Assembly (NCBI GenBank): GCA_013397115.1
Contig: VWZW01007179.1
Coordinates: 1,546,176-1,610,175, forward strand
DNA: 64,000 nucleotides
Reading direction: 5' to 3'
From: Edolisoma coerulescens
Taxonomy: Eukaryota; Chordata; Aves; Passeriformes; Campephagidae
The notes below the pieces were generated by a model, which searched no databases, had not been told where the DNA came from, and was given only the letters and a program-made list of their open reading frames with translations. Shown piece by piece: positions 23,050 to 38,000 of this stretch; position 1 is the stretch's first letter; every line of letters starts with the position of its first letter. A program made the position numbers and the translations under genes.

Positions 23050-26000
23050 CTGAGGAAACAGAACAGCTTTGTTTCAATTACAAAGGAAACTTTATTGTGT
23101 GCTGCCTTTTCTTACAGAAAGCGTAATTACACTGATTATGTTCCCTTCCACTCCACCCAGGAGGTTGCCAAACCCCTTGCAGACCTGCTGCAAGATCAGT
23201 TCTAGGTTATCCCTGCTGTTCAAAAGCAGCTTCTCTAAGGTTATCTTTTGTTACATTTTTAACTAGAAGTCCCAGGAGTGGCTAAACAGTAACTGCCCTT
23301 AGTGAGGCTGGTGTCCAGCAGACAGGCACCGAGGTAATTACAGGAATTAGAGGCAGCGACTTGAAAATTATGATTTGCTGTGAAGCTTTCACCACTGTAT
23401 CACCACATTACCATGGATGGCTACTTTGTGCCTTCAGTGGCCACCTATCAGCTGATCTGCTAAAGGCTGCTCAGGGTCACATAAAATTAAGAAGCTGATC
23501 ACTTGTAGCATGCTGGAAAATGTGTTATTTGTTATATCCAATGAAATAATCTGAAGGATTATGGGTACAACTCTCAGAGGTTCAAAATTTATAGTTTTCC
23601 ACTCATTTTCCAAGTAATGTCATCCACAACAAACAAAAGCTCTCTGGTTTGGTCTGTACCTTTAACCAGTTTGCTAAATGCAGTAGTAAACACCCTTCTA
23701 AACAGGAAGTTCTACGTCTTGTGATTAAGACAGTTCTGCAAATCCAAACATTTCCTAAGTTCCTCTTCCTTCAAGAAGATTCATTTCCAGAGAGATACAA
23801 GAAATGGCACTTTTCAACAAACTGCAAAACGTGCTAATGGCGTTTGACTGGATCCTGTATGGAGCTGGTAAGACTTTAAAAACATTTCTTACATTTTCTC
23901 CTTTAACAGCAGTTAAACAAGAGAATTTTGTGGTTATGATTTGCAACACAGCTACAAAATAAAAGCAGTGAAAAGTTTTGCTGAAAATCAATTAATTCCT
24001 GCTATCTTTATATAACTTCCAAAGTACACAGCTGCTAGCAAATGCTTTTTTCTTCCAAAAGTCTGAAATGCTGCTGTAACCTGTGATTTAGGGGTCAAAT
24101 CCTGCTGCACTTCCCTGCTTGGAACACTCCAGAAGCAGCCTGGTTTTGCTGCAACTGTGTTTGTTTGGGAGGAGGGTTTGGGAAGTTCAGCAGGCAGCAC
24201 CTAGGTGACCTGAGGCCGTGGAGTTCTGCTCTGCAAGGACACCAGAGCCTGTGGATAAGGTGGAAAAGAGAAGGGGATCAGCTGCAGAAGCACAAGCTAC
24301 TGCCTTTCACCACACAGGGTGCAAGTACACCCAACAACTTAAAATCTTCAGATTGCTGGAGCTGCTGTGGAATGGCTCTGATACAGACCTGACACAGAAT
24401 CAGCTTCGTTTTATTCCTGTGTAAGTCACAGACACTGAACCTGATTGGATTTAGTGAGAAAAATGGTGAAGGGACAATGCTAATTGTTCACCATGGACAG
24501 GTTTATAAATTGTGTACCAGCAGTACACTAAGAGATTTCAGTTTATTTATCTTCTAATTTGTTATTTTCTGGCAAGCACAAAAGGATGCTGTTTAGATAC
24601 TACCTTTATTCTCACTGCAATAATGAACTCAATGCCATAGTTTAAATAACTACACAATTTATTTGAAAAAAATTAAATATACTAAAACAGAATTTACACT
24701 GTGGATTTCAATAAGGACTTAAAAAACCCCTTCCAGACTAGTATTAAACCACACATTATTTTAGTTCCTCAATTAAAATGCTCTTCTCTGATTAACCTTC
24801 CTGTTTTCTACGCACACATTTTTAAATGTCAGAACTAACAAGCACTATTATTCTTAGAAACCCAGAGTCAATATATGTGATGAAATGGAAGAATGTCTAG
24901 GAACTACTGTGAATTCTAATCAATGTTATGACGTTGCTAAATTATAGATGTCTTGATTTATGACATTTCCACTGCCTGCCTTTGGGTTGTCTGGCTTGAC
25001 TCAGACCAGGAACAGTGGAGGAGAGAGAGAGCCCAGCAGAACTGCTCCACTGAGCAGCTGCACTTAGGTCACACAACACCCACCCCCACTGCCCAGTACC
25101 CCCCCAAACATGCAGGACTAAATCTGAGGCAGGGAACTGCACAAAATATTCCTCTGGTCTTCTCCAGTGCCAAAGGAAACATTCACATTGCTTCACATCT
25201 ATCAATCTTCTCTATTTTGTCAGAAAATAGAAAGCCAAACACGTTACCCTGTAGATGAGAATGTTAAATGAGCACATGTGCAAGCTGTGGGAATTAGCTA
25301 AGAACAAAGGAGGCTGAAAACAGCCTTAACAATTTCAAGTTTGAAACACAGTTGGTTTCCTCCTTTCCTCCCACCTTTTCTTGAACGGACCAAAAGTAGT
25401 TGTGCTTTCTTTTTAGACTGTACCTTGCTTTTTAGCTGTCCCTCACATTACCAATTGTTCCTTCCCAACAGGAGTTGCAGGTCACTGCCAAGTCACTGTA
25501 ACACAGCCCAGGTTTCAGCAAGCTGACTCCTCCATGACCAACGTGTCCCTAACATGCACTTTCTCTGCCTCTGGATGCTCCTCGTCCCCACCTGAAGTTC
25601 TGTGGTTTCGCTTTTTAACTAATACACATCAGGATTTGTGTACTCCTGGATGCACAGATCATCAGAAGTACCAAGTACACTTCTCAGGAAATAACATCGT
25701 GCTTGAGATACAAGATCTGACTGTAGATGACAACGCTGTTTATATCTGTGGAATAGCATTTTCAGACTCAGATTCACCCCTTTCTAAACAAACAGGAGAT
25801 GGAACAGTACTAACAGTAACAGGTCAGTTGTTCATTCCTTTTTAATGAAGCATCTTAGAAGAAATAAATTCTCTTGTCTAAATACTCTCTTTATTTATAC
25901 TATCAAGAATGACATTTAAGATGGAAATACCAACAAACCCAATAGGAGTAGTATGACTATATTAAGATGTTATTAGTAAAACCAGAGGGATTCCACAAAT

Positions 26001-29000
26001 AAGCATCTCAACCTGGTTTGCTAATTAGGCTGTTCTGTCATATGATGATGATGACTCCAGAATTCCACAAAAGAAAGAAGTTTTGTACTTGTGCTGCCTA
26101 ACCATACTGTACATCCTCTTACATAAAGACTTTCATGGCTGTCAGAAAGGAAGTTTCAACAAAAAAATGGGAAGTAGAGAAACCAACATTTAGTAGAAGT
26201 ACATGCAAGAGAGTGCAGGGCCTCAGACCTGGGGATTCACTGTGCCAGCCTGAGAAAAATGTTCTAAACCTCTGTATCACTTGCCTTCTAGTTAAGAAAG
26301 TGATGAAACTTCAGTAACTACATTTCAGTTTTACATGCCTAAAACAGAAAAAAAAACCAGAAACACTCAGCTGGATTATCACTTTTTTTATATTCCTTCC
26401 TTCCTCTAACTCCATGGCTGAACAGAAGCCTATGAGCTTTATTCAGATATACCTTTACAAGAGCAAGAAACTGGATTCCATTCTTTCTCTACCCCTAAAG
26501 GAAGGGTTTGTAATCAAAACTAACAGGTCTCCATTGCCCTTGCAAACATAAGAACAAACAAAAAGAAAATGATCTCACTAAGGAATTTAGACTCAAAATG
26601 AACCAGAAAAATATTGATGGTATAAGGTTTTTTAATTCCTCAGAGAAAGGGAGCTGGAGTGCAGAGCCTTAAAAAAATTATGTGAATCAGAACTGCCCTT
26701 TATTCTAACACTCATTTTTAATAAAGGATCAGGGAAGCAGCACAGCAATGGAAAACTCATCATCATGATCATCACCTCGTCCTTACTGTTCCTGTACAGC
26801 TCTGCTGTGCTCACATCCTTTGTGGTCTACAAGGTAGGCTCAAAGTGATTTTTCTGGTTTTGTTCATTTTGTAAATCGATGCAGTTTTAACATCTCCATA
26901 AGGGGAATAAAACCACATTTCTAGATTTCATAACTTTTATGGTTAAGCTTTAAAGAGGAGGTTGGTTGAAGTCCATGTGCTGCACACACACATCTGTGAA
27001 CTCCTGTGTGGCACATACCTGGACTCCCAACAGCAACCACATTTTCTTTTTTCAGTGAAGTATCTAAAAGAAAAGGTATTCTGAAGTTAAAATTATCCTG
27101 AGAGTATAAATTTCCAGTAAAAGTAAAATAATTTAAATTCCACATCAAAGTATTTATGAGGTGCAGTAGTTACTGCAGACTTTTCTTGTCTACTGATTCT
27201 CTTCATACATGTACAGAAGAGATAAGGGTAAAACTAAAAAATATCAGAGACTTGGAAGAAGTTTTATGCTTACAGAAACAAAGCCATTAAAATGCACATG
27301 GTTAAAAATTATGTAATTACTGCTTTTTTTGTTTTTTTTTTTAATCTAGAACAAAATTTGTGTTTAGATAAAAACAAACACCCAGAGCTACAACTGGAAT
27401 CTTTACATAATAATGAGACTTTATGAGAATCAGGACTTCACAGTCCTTACTGGTATGATATGGTGAAATGGTTCCTTCCTGTAGTGACCACTGTCCAAGC
27501 ATAAAGACAGGACTGGCTTTTTCATTTTTGTTTTTCTTTAGAAGTGAAGGTACAGAGTGAAGAGTAGAGTGAGAAAAATGAAACAAGCCTTCTTCAGGGG
27601 AAGAACTGGATCTATGATACCATTGGTTTCTTTTTGAGAATTAAGTAGTGTTTCAAGCAGGTCCCACTGTGCTCAAAGCAAAAATACCTGCAGTATCTAC
27701 TACCAGAAGCTGAAAAAGGCTTTACACCTGTGAAAACCTCTCTGATTTTTCCAATGGTATAAGCTGATCTAGTGAAACACTTACCTACAAACTGACACTG
27801 CAAAAGGGCAACAATTTTAACTACTCTGCTAACTTCTCACCTTTTATTTTAATTGCTTTTTCATTTATTTTCTCTCCCTCCAGTTAAAACCAAAGCTGCT
27901 AAAGAAAAGTGAGAAAGACCAAACAACAGAGAACTGTGTATGTTACCATGTTATTTGCTTTGTCTGTGATTCAGAGCCTCTTTTTCTTGTCTTTTTAAAG
28001 TATATTGGGCATCAAATTTGTGATTAATTGATGATTCCATTGAAAAGACATTCCGAGCTGTTAAGGCTTCACTTTAGATTTGTACAAAACTAGTTAGGAA
28101 TTTCTATTTAATTAATTTTAACAAACCAGTTAATTTATTTTTAACCCATTGGATACATGGTAAAGTTAATCTATGTAAAGGCCATCTCTAATATCCAGTT
28201 TCCTTTAGGTTTTAAGTAAAGTTGGTTCAAACTTCTGACAATAACAGGTTTTGCTATTAATTTTTTGTTTCTTTAAATGATCCAATTCAAGTAAGCTCTA
28301 ATGTGTTTAAAACAACAACCTCCACCACTACGTATCCTTGTATAAAAATCAGAAGTCATGCATTTAAAGATCCATTAAAGAAGGTGTACATGTTAAGCAA
28401 CGCAATAATAATGTAATTTAAAAGCCTTCTTCTTGCCAAACTGTGTGGTTTTAAAGTGTTACTTAGTAACATTCCCAAAGACATATACAGGTAAAAATCC
28501 TGAATTACAAAAGGCAGAAAAAGATGTTTCCTCCAACTCAAAATGTTGCACTGAAACAAAATATTTTAAATAATTTGCAGAAAATAAATAGCGGACGAAA
28601 AATTTTTCAAGCAATTGCTCAAGAACTTCAAAAGCAGAGATATGCTCAGCACAGCCAGCAGCCTGTGAGTATCCACCTACCAATACCTAAATTTATGGGG
28701 AAAAAGAGAAACTGCAAGGTTTTAGGAGTATACTGAGTCTATTTCCTTTAAAGTTGACAGAAGTGTAAAAAAAAAGTATTCTGAATGACAAAGACATTAT
28801 AAAGCATTATAAATGGCCATGTGCATACAATTATATAGATAGCTATTTATACATGTGTGTGTATACATATACACACACAACCCTTTAAAAATGATGCATG
28901 TACATTTCAAAATAACATTGCCAAAAGTTTGTATTTTGCCAAGAAGAGCTCTGGTTCTGGACTGTTTGGTAAAATTCCTGGAGCTATTAATGGCTCATGT

Positions 29001-32000
29001 TTGAAAAATATTTCTTTTGCAGTTCCTCTTGCTCCCTTAACCCAGAACAGGGGACAGAAACGTAACAAAACTATTATAAAAGCTCTGTATTATATTTAAA
29101 GGTATTTCCCCTCCTTCAGCACACAGAGCCTATACTAAGTATTCAACATCAGTGGGTAAAGAAAGCCACACGACTTATTTCATCATTCCAAATTTATGCC
29201 ATCAAGTCTTACATGACAATAATTTTACATGTGCCATGTAAATTATTAAAAAACCCCACAAAACCAAACCACACAACTTTAGAAGTCACAGGTATTTGCA
29301 AGCAAAGAAAATGCCTTCAAAACCTTGCTTCCAAAATCTTGCTTCTCTTGAGAAACAATGTTAATTCTTTCCTACTCTGAGCACAGAGACCATTCAGAGA
29401 TGCAAGGAGGAACCAAATGAAACACAGACCAAAGTCAAGCACTTCTCCTCTATACATTTTACTTCATTTATTTCCATTCAGCTCCAATCATTTTCCTCTG
29501 TAATTACCCCTTCAAAGACCTCAAGTCCCTGCTGACATGACCTGGTCCTTGGTTTGAGCATCAGATATGAAAATATGGGCTATGTTTTACTGCCTCTGTG
29601 CTCCCTGGAGATTAGGAAAAGCCAACAGGGTGAGAAACGTGTTCTGGAGCCTGTAGATACCACATGGACAAAAACAACTGGATAAGAGGGGAGAAAGGAT
29701 TTTACTGAAACACTAAAGGGATGGAGTTTGCCTCAAAAAAGAAATTCTGCCTTTATTTAAAAAAAATTAAAATCACCTCAGTAACGAAACACTTCTTTCC
29801 CTAGGACGATGTGGAAGATGACACTGTTTATCAGAACAGATGAGCACGTGCAGCACTTCAGAGTTGTTCAAGAGTTCTTGTGCAAGCAAAGGAGCAGGTG
29901 GGGAAGTTAAGCTTCTTCACAGACATCCTTTGCTTTAAAGGGAGAGGACAAAACCTTGCAGGGCAGTGTTCTTCAAGAGTATTTTCTAAACAGATCACCA
30001 GAACTGAGTACACTGTACCTTACATCTGTGTTACATATTCCGTTTTCCATTTCCAAGAACCCTGGGAAAAGACTTCATCTTTGTAAGATAACTGCTGATG
30101 CTTCATAGAAGTTTCCTTTTTTAGTTTAGATTGAATTCTATGTCTTTTTTTTTCTCTTTACATGAACTTATATGTATTCCTTTTACATGAATCGAGCAAT
30201 TGTGGAAGATGTTTGATTATTTAGAGCAACAGAAAATAAACTCGTTTCATGGGTGAAATTCTGGGTTTGGTCATGTGAATGGGATAGCTATTGATGTAAC
30301 ATTTACAGATCAACACTAAATGAGCCTTAGAACAGCTTAAACAGAGCAAAACCTGTCAGGCAAGCAGAAAAAACTGACAACTTAAGCACATGCAGTATCC
30401 TGGCAAAGCTCATTTGGGATGGGAGCTTCTTCCAAGCCTATTTAGGAAAGTAATGGTCATTGTGAAAAGGTTACCATCCCAAGTCAGGAACACCTGGAGC
30501 ACCACGTTTTGCCTTTACTTGCCTGTTCAACATGGGTACAAGCACAAAAAAGAACTACACTATCCAGCCAAAGGCAGTATACTTTTTTTTAAAGTACCTT
30601 TTTCAGCAGTTACTACCCAGCCAATCTGCAAAACCAGCACTTTTACAAGATATCTGTTGGTATCAGGCATTTTCCCTTCTAAAGAACAGCTGCATCTTTT
30701 ATCATAATTTAAATAAAGCAAGGCTTTGTTTAACAAATGAAGTGGCATTTCTCACTTCAGCAGGATGAGAACTGACAACTGAGACAAAGCAAGGGTCCCT
30801 CTTACACACTACTGTGTTTCCAGCTCAATTAACAGTATTTCAGGAAGATGGAAAACACACCTTTGCCTTCTCATCCCTGTCAATCAATCACAAGGATATT
30901 AACACATTCAACAAGGAAGTTTCACACTCCCAGGCTCCCAGTGTTCACTACTTCTGAAGTAAGGCATGACATTGTTATTTTAGAGAAACTTACACCAGTC
31001 TAGTCATGTACTATCCAATGATGACTTTTTCTGTCTGTATTAGGAAATACAAAGGATTCTTATATGACTCGATGAGATACCCATTAAAAACAAAGTTGTG
31101 GTAATATTTGTTCTTAGTGACTGGTTTAATACCTGATGATTCATCAGGATCTCTTGCCAAATTTAGAAACCTGCAATAACTGCATTCCTGGTTGTTCTGC
31201 ACGGTGAAATAAAAGCCCCAGAGAGAATTTATGATTAAGCTCCTACGGACTCTAGGTGTCACTGTCATTCCACAAACAGTGAGCACAGATCTGTATTTTA
31301 ATTCCTCCTCCACCTTGCTTTGTTCTCTTAGAGCAGGTTTTATGTTATTCACACAGACAGCTTCCACCATTACCATTCCCTTATACTGCATGTAACAACC
31401 CAAATATCTCCTTTTGACTAAAATAATTTCTCCACTTCTATCTATAGATCTACCACTGGATCAAACACCTTAACTGCCCCAACTCTTCTCCATTTGTTCT
31501 CCCTCTAGAAAATTCAAAAGTTTCACTGTGTGGGTCCAAGGTGGTTTTAATGAGCTGCTACAAGAACTTACTTGAGCCATGAAATGTTCTCCTCTTTGAA
31601 TGTTCCAAGTATAATTTTGTTACATATAAAACATATGTACATATCTATTTTTAAAATGCATCATCATGTAGAACAGCTGAGTGAAAATACTGAGATTCTA
31701 AAATGGTTTTCACATCATGAAGACAGTCTGGCAGTTCATTGTCTGTTTCCTTAGCTCACAGTTAAATTGATCTTAAGTGGGAAAGCTGTAACTTCTGTGT
31801 GTGCTAACCTGCATTGTGAACAGTTTCTATGGGTCCACGTCCATAATAGTGGCAAACAGACAAACTGAGCACGTTTTTAAGTTTCAGAACATGTTAAGGG
31901 AACAAAACTGCCTTCAGCAAAGTGACTCATCTGCCAAGTCACCATCACGAATAAAATGATGACACCGGTTTACAAATCACCTTACAACAGCATTTCAGCT

Positions 32001-35000
32001 TTCAGCAAGTAGGAATGACTGTGTTCAACAATCACAGAGCAGGTGTCCAGTCCCTTGCCATTTATAAATTTAACTCTCTCTTCTCCTCCTCCCAGGGTAT
32101 GGTAGGAGATTAATGATGAAGGATATAAGCAGGCTTAGAATAGTTTCTTCCTTAATTCATCCCCCTCCTGTTGAGCCAGGGAGTTGTACATGATCTGTTA
32201 CGGGGTTACCCAACAAAATGCAGAAGAGTAGATGTGGGGTGCAATAGTGATCACCAAACACAATGGCACAGAGTTTGGAAGGCACACAAAAAAGCATTTC
32301 TCATTTTTTGGTTTTAATATGCCAGTGAAAGACTAGAAAGACACTGCTGGTATCTGGAATTTTAAAGGATTTCTACAAGGGGAAGCCATATTGTTCCACA
32401 TCATAGGAACAATAAGTTGTAACCAAATATGCTTGAAATACTTTACAGATGCCTAAGTCAAACCCCAGATCTAATTTAAGACACACTACTTTTCAGAATA
32501 GTTCCAAAATTACAAGCTCAAATACTGTATTTTAAGTAATTCTTCATCTGATGGCATTACTTCTTATACTTAAAACTTCTTTTCTCCCTTCTCCCACCAA
32601 AATACCACTGGCATGTAAAAAGAGAAAATCAGATTCCGTTTGATGCAATTGTGATTGCCAGAACATGATTAGTTCTGTATTTTCTGGGCATCCATGCCTT
32701 TCCACAGACAAGTCTTAGCACTCAAGGAGAACCAGAGTCCAAACAATGACTGATGAACATCAGCCTCCTGGAATTCAAACCACCGTCAGGGTGCTTCAAC
32801 CTGAATCCACAATCACAGGCATGTAAAAGAGTTTCTAGTCTCTTTAGAAGCTTAGTCATCAGGACAGATTCATCTAAAAATCTCTCATGTATTTCTTTAA
32901 AATCCAAGTAGGGTAAATAATTGAGTTTTGGCACTGAATTTTACTTTTTTATTCCTGTTACTAGTACAATGTAAATTAATACAATACTAGAAGTGGTTGA
33001 TACTTTGTATTCATAGGGGCCTATATTTTACTTTGAGACCTCATGTTGGAAAGTGGAAGTTATCTCCCTATGAATTTTTAGGTGGGATTCATCTGGAACA
33101 CTTGAAACAGCTTGACCTGAACTGCTCTGTTCAGCATTAAGACAGTTCTGATGGTTTTGCACAATTGGACACTAGACACAGCTGGAGTCACCTCCAGGTA
33201 AAAGGGCCTAATCAGGGACCAGCTTTCCCAAGCTGCTCCAACACAGCTGAAATGTGGTAACTTGCAGAACAGGATCTGTGACTCCAATATTTGAGCTTTT
33301 TGTTGGTGCCAACAATGGATTCTGTGGAGTTAACAAAACAGCTTACATCATGTGGCCTATTTACCTATGATTTCATACTCCTGGACATGCCCTGTACTAG
33401 TTACTTGCAAAAAAATCAAATACAAACATGTCACTTATGAAACATTTAATTTGGGATACTAGATCCTACAAATGTTTTCTTTACCTGCCTGAACAGCTGT
33501 TAATCTGTGCACTTACCATTTTCCACATAGGGGTGAAATGGCAGAACCAGTGCTAGGATGACTCTGCCTCTGGTTGGCTCCAGTACACTTCTAATATCTT
33601 TTAACACAGTCAGTGGCTGATCACAGCGATCCAGCAAATTCAAACAGCTGATAACATCATACTGAAATCCTGTGTTTTGCCATTCATTTATACCAAGCAC
33701 CCTGTGAAAGGAAAGAGAAAGAGTCTGTTGAAGACAATTATTCCCTGTGGATGTGTTGATAGTGCAGGTAAGGTCAACCATTTAGAGAAGAGACAGATCC
33801 CATGATCCCTTCTGGTCTTTTGGAAAAGAAAACTAAATCAATGATCAGCATGGCTACATGTCCAGCCCCATGAACCTTTATACTGCCTGATAAACATCAG
33901 GTGGAAGAGGAGACAAAACCCAACACTGCTAAGAGGGAACATCAGATGTGTTTGTTTTCCTGCTGTTGTACAGGTTAACCTTTTCCTTAACAATCAAACA
34001 ATAAAGGAATTGACTGAAAATACTGAACATTCATTAAATTACAAATAGATTGCTGTAATGTCTGATATAAAGAATGTAGGAATTATTCAGTACAATACCT
34101 GTATTTCTTCTTCTGAAGCTGCCATATCATAGTTTCAGACAATTCAGTGGCATAGATTTCTTCAAAGTGAGGACTCATGACTTTAGTGACTTCTCCATCC
34201 CCAGCCCCTAGATCGAGAAGTCTGTGGGATTTCCATTCAGGATTTATTTTAAGCAGTCTTTGAAATTGTTCTGGGGAAAACACAAACATTGAGCCCCTTC
34301 CCAGCAGCCTGAAATGTAAAAAGAAGAAATGACCCATTTTGTACAAACTTGAACAGGACAGGCAGTGAAGAAATTTAGAATGTGCTTTGGCAGGAACCAA
34401 TAACACATAATAGGAGACAAGGTCACTGCTCAGATAAATTTTAAATCCAGTTCAACTTGCCTTGCACTTCTCAGAGATCAAACACAGAGCCACATGCAGT
34501 TACAGTGGTTAAGATTCCAGAAGGAATTTGATTAGGTAAGGAAGAGCTCGTGGGGTGCAGCTCAAGAAAATGATTGCATTAAAAAAAAAAAAGGAAGGGG
34601 AAGAGAAAGAGAAGGAAAGATAAAGACTGAACCTTATTTGTCACATCTGCAGATTTGAATCTCTGCCACCTACTTTAAAAAAAGATGAAATAACAGAGGA
34701 AATAAAATGGCTGCAGACACAGAAGTATGCACAATGAATGAGGAATAGGATGTGGAACGAGGAGGGAAGACAGGGAAGAGATTTAAAGAAAGGATGGGGG
34801 TAACACTGCTGGAGGGGCAAAAGAGATTTTTTAAATTCTGTGTTACAATGGCTTTTGCTGCTATGTGCAGATCCTGCATTCAACATGAAAAGCTGTGGAA
34901 CAGAAAACAGACAACTCATTAAGGAATTGGGTAGAGGTGACAGTTGGATTCCTTATGGATCAAGTCAATGACATACCCGCCCATAACTGTTTGAAGACTA

Positions 35001-38000
35001 CACAGTGACACATTTCAGCTGTCACAGCAGAATTCAATGATGAAACAGTAAGAAGAACAGGCAGAGGAAAAAGAACTGGTCAGTAATAGACTGCAGGAAG
35101 ATAAATACTATTCTTTAAACTCCTGTTGGATAGCAGGTTAAACTTAAAGACAACGAACAGGGAAAAAAAAAACAAACAGAAAAAAGATAAACAGAGATAA
35201 AAAGACTCAAAGAATAAAAAATGTGAAAAGGAAGTGGCCTAGGAAAGACTGACTGTACTAAAATCCAAAGAAACAAAAAGGACAGAGTATACAAAGTCAT
35301 AGAGAAGAACCTAAGCAGGATATCAAATGTATAAAAATAAACAGACTACATCCAATTTAAGGAGAGCCCCCTTGCAGCACACATGTGTCAGTCCACACTG
35401 TATAATTGGCTCATAGCTATTATTCCTAACAGCATTATGAGGTGTTATTCAAAGCCCTGAAGAGCCTTTGAAAAAAAAATGGAAGAGAAAGGAAGAAGAG
35501 ACCAAAGGAACCTTTATATAAAGCTACACATAACTAAGAACACCACAGGGAAGCTCGTAAAGTCATCTGGGTAGAAAATAAGGAAAAAGACTATTTTTCT
35601 AGCCCCAGTAGACAGCCCCTATCTTGTGTCAGACTGTGCAGAAGTATGTAGCAGGTGCAGAGGCAGGGATACTGGAGAAATTGGCTAAACGTAACAAAAT
35701 GCATTCTTCATAAAGTCAAAACTGATAATCTGTTAAACGTGTCTGAATGGGGTGAGGTGAGCAAAAAAAGGCACTGACTTCTTTGAAAAAAATACTAAAG
35801 CACCTATGAACAGCCAAACTCCCCCGCAACTGATGCAATAAGAATAGAAAAACACTGTTTTATCAACTTATGTTTTCCTGCTTTGCTGATGTTTCATCAG
35901 TCAGACATGCTCCATCACAAGTTTCCTGTTCCACTGCAGCTTACACACAAATTGAGGTGGAATTGTTTTAGAGAGTAAGAGGAAGGACAGAACTCCACAT
36001 TAGTGTTACCAGACACAACACCTGGCCAGCTTTGCCCTGTGTGCCATGATTTGCAGGGGGCAGGCACACCCTCTCTAGCAGGAAGAGTTTTAGGTGCAAT
36101 CCAGAACTGCCTGGACACAGCCACCAACCAGCACAATCACAACAGTAACTGATAAATGTGGCAGCAGGGAAAGGGCAAGGTGGGGGGGGGGGAAGAAAGC
36201 TGAGGGAAGAGACACAAAGAAAACACTCTCTTAGTCAGAAGAAAATGAATACAAGTTATAAAATACAATTAGAATCTTCTGACTTGCCTTTTATTAATTG
36301 CAATTACCTCCTCTGTCCCCCCATACTGGAAAATTAAATTAAGAGGGCTGGGCATGATGAACACAGGAGGGCATTTCACATCTGACAGGCCAGCAAAGGG
36401 AAATTACACATTCTGAAAAGCTGGCAGATCAAGGGGTAGGGCTGAACACTTGAAAACTCTAAATCCAAACTGTATTTAGCTTACCCAAGATCGACGTTTC
36501 ACTTACCCATTGATAGATGTTCTAGACATAAAAAGGCTAAAAATAGAGGACACAAAAGAGTGATAGAGCTGGATAAACAGCCAGCCTGACTTCTCAATGC
36601 TGTTGTTTAAGAAGATCTGTGTTCCTTGGTCAAGGTAACTCTGGACAAAAATGGGCTGAAGGGATTCAGACAACTGTTCTGTGTTGCAGACATACCACTA
36701 GAGAAAGAGATAAAGTATCATTAAAGAAGTTCAGCAATGTAAACCCAAAAGTGGTAAAAATTAATACATGGAAAGCTGTTATCAATTTTCATAAATACTA
36801 AAATTTAGTTTTTCCTACAGTCTTTCCAACAAACTTCAGGGTTAAATTAACTTAGAATTGCAACAAAGTGAGGACTGATTACTTACTAAGAAATAGTGCT
36901 TTTGTCTTAATCATTACCCTGTACTTTGAAGATATCTACAAGGTAAATTCCCTAGAAAGCCAATGTAGGTCCTCTATGCAAAAGTTACATTAAAAAAATT
37001 TAAATTTATTTTTAATGAAGAACATCCCTATTATTTTTCAGTCTCCTACACTGACATGGAGTTATTGCCAGTCCTTCTCATAAAATACCATTGTGTCTGT
37101 TTTCTACCATCAAGAATTATTCTCTACAGCCAACACCCTCTTATCTCCCCCTTAAATCTTGCAATAATGTTCCTTAATCTGACTGCACGCATTCACTGTG
37201 CAGATAGGGAGCTTTAAGTATCCTAAAGTGAGATGCAGAGTTTGAACAGAACCTTGTAAAAAATGCATGTGGAAGGACAGAAACTGTCAGCTGGGGTAAC
37301 TCCCCGAAGATTTAACACACACGTGCTCAGATCCTGATCCCTTCCCATTTGTTTGCCTGGCTGGGAGAGGAACATTCACTCAGGGCAGGTTTACACAGCG
37401 CTCAGCACAATGGAAATTCCAGTCGTGACTGCAATGGGACAGGATTCTCATCCCAGTGTGTGCAGCTTCCCAGCAAGCAGAGGGGGCACGCAGGGCACCA
37501 AGGCCCTTCTGCCAGGGTCATGAGCAGGGGCTCCATCAAGCATTAACCCAAAGCAGCGAGGGAAGACCCTTCAGCTGAGCAGCAAAAGTGCTGGCTTAGC
37601 ATTGAAAGCCACCTGCACAACGGGTGCATTTCTGGCAGAATCAGGCTCTTGACTGTACTTTCAAACACACTTGTAGACAGAACAAGGGAGTGATCCTTTC
37701 CTCTGAAAAACAGATTCTGAGCCTGGCACAGGGATCCCCGAGACTGCTGATTCACCAGCTCAGGCCTCTTCTCACTGCAGCTGAGCTTGTGAAACAAACC
37801 AGCACAGGCCAGTGACTCCCAAAAGGAACCCTCAGTGGCTCCTGAAAAACCACGAAAGCAGCAGCTTGTGTACTTGGTCCATTCATTCAGAAGCCAATTA
37901 CAAGAGCTTGGCAGAAGGAAATGATCCCAAGGAGCTGAGGAGCAGGCTGGGATGTGTCAGGTTCACTCATGAGGCTGCTGCCTCACTCCACTGAACAGGT

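Noticed and set aside
31011..31403. 130-codon minus-strand open frame in METTL9 intron 4
   Set aside because: No recognised domain and no need for it in METTL9, which joins exon 4 to exon 5 in phase.
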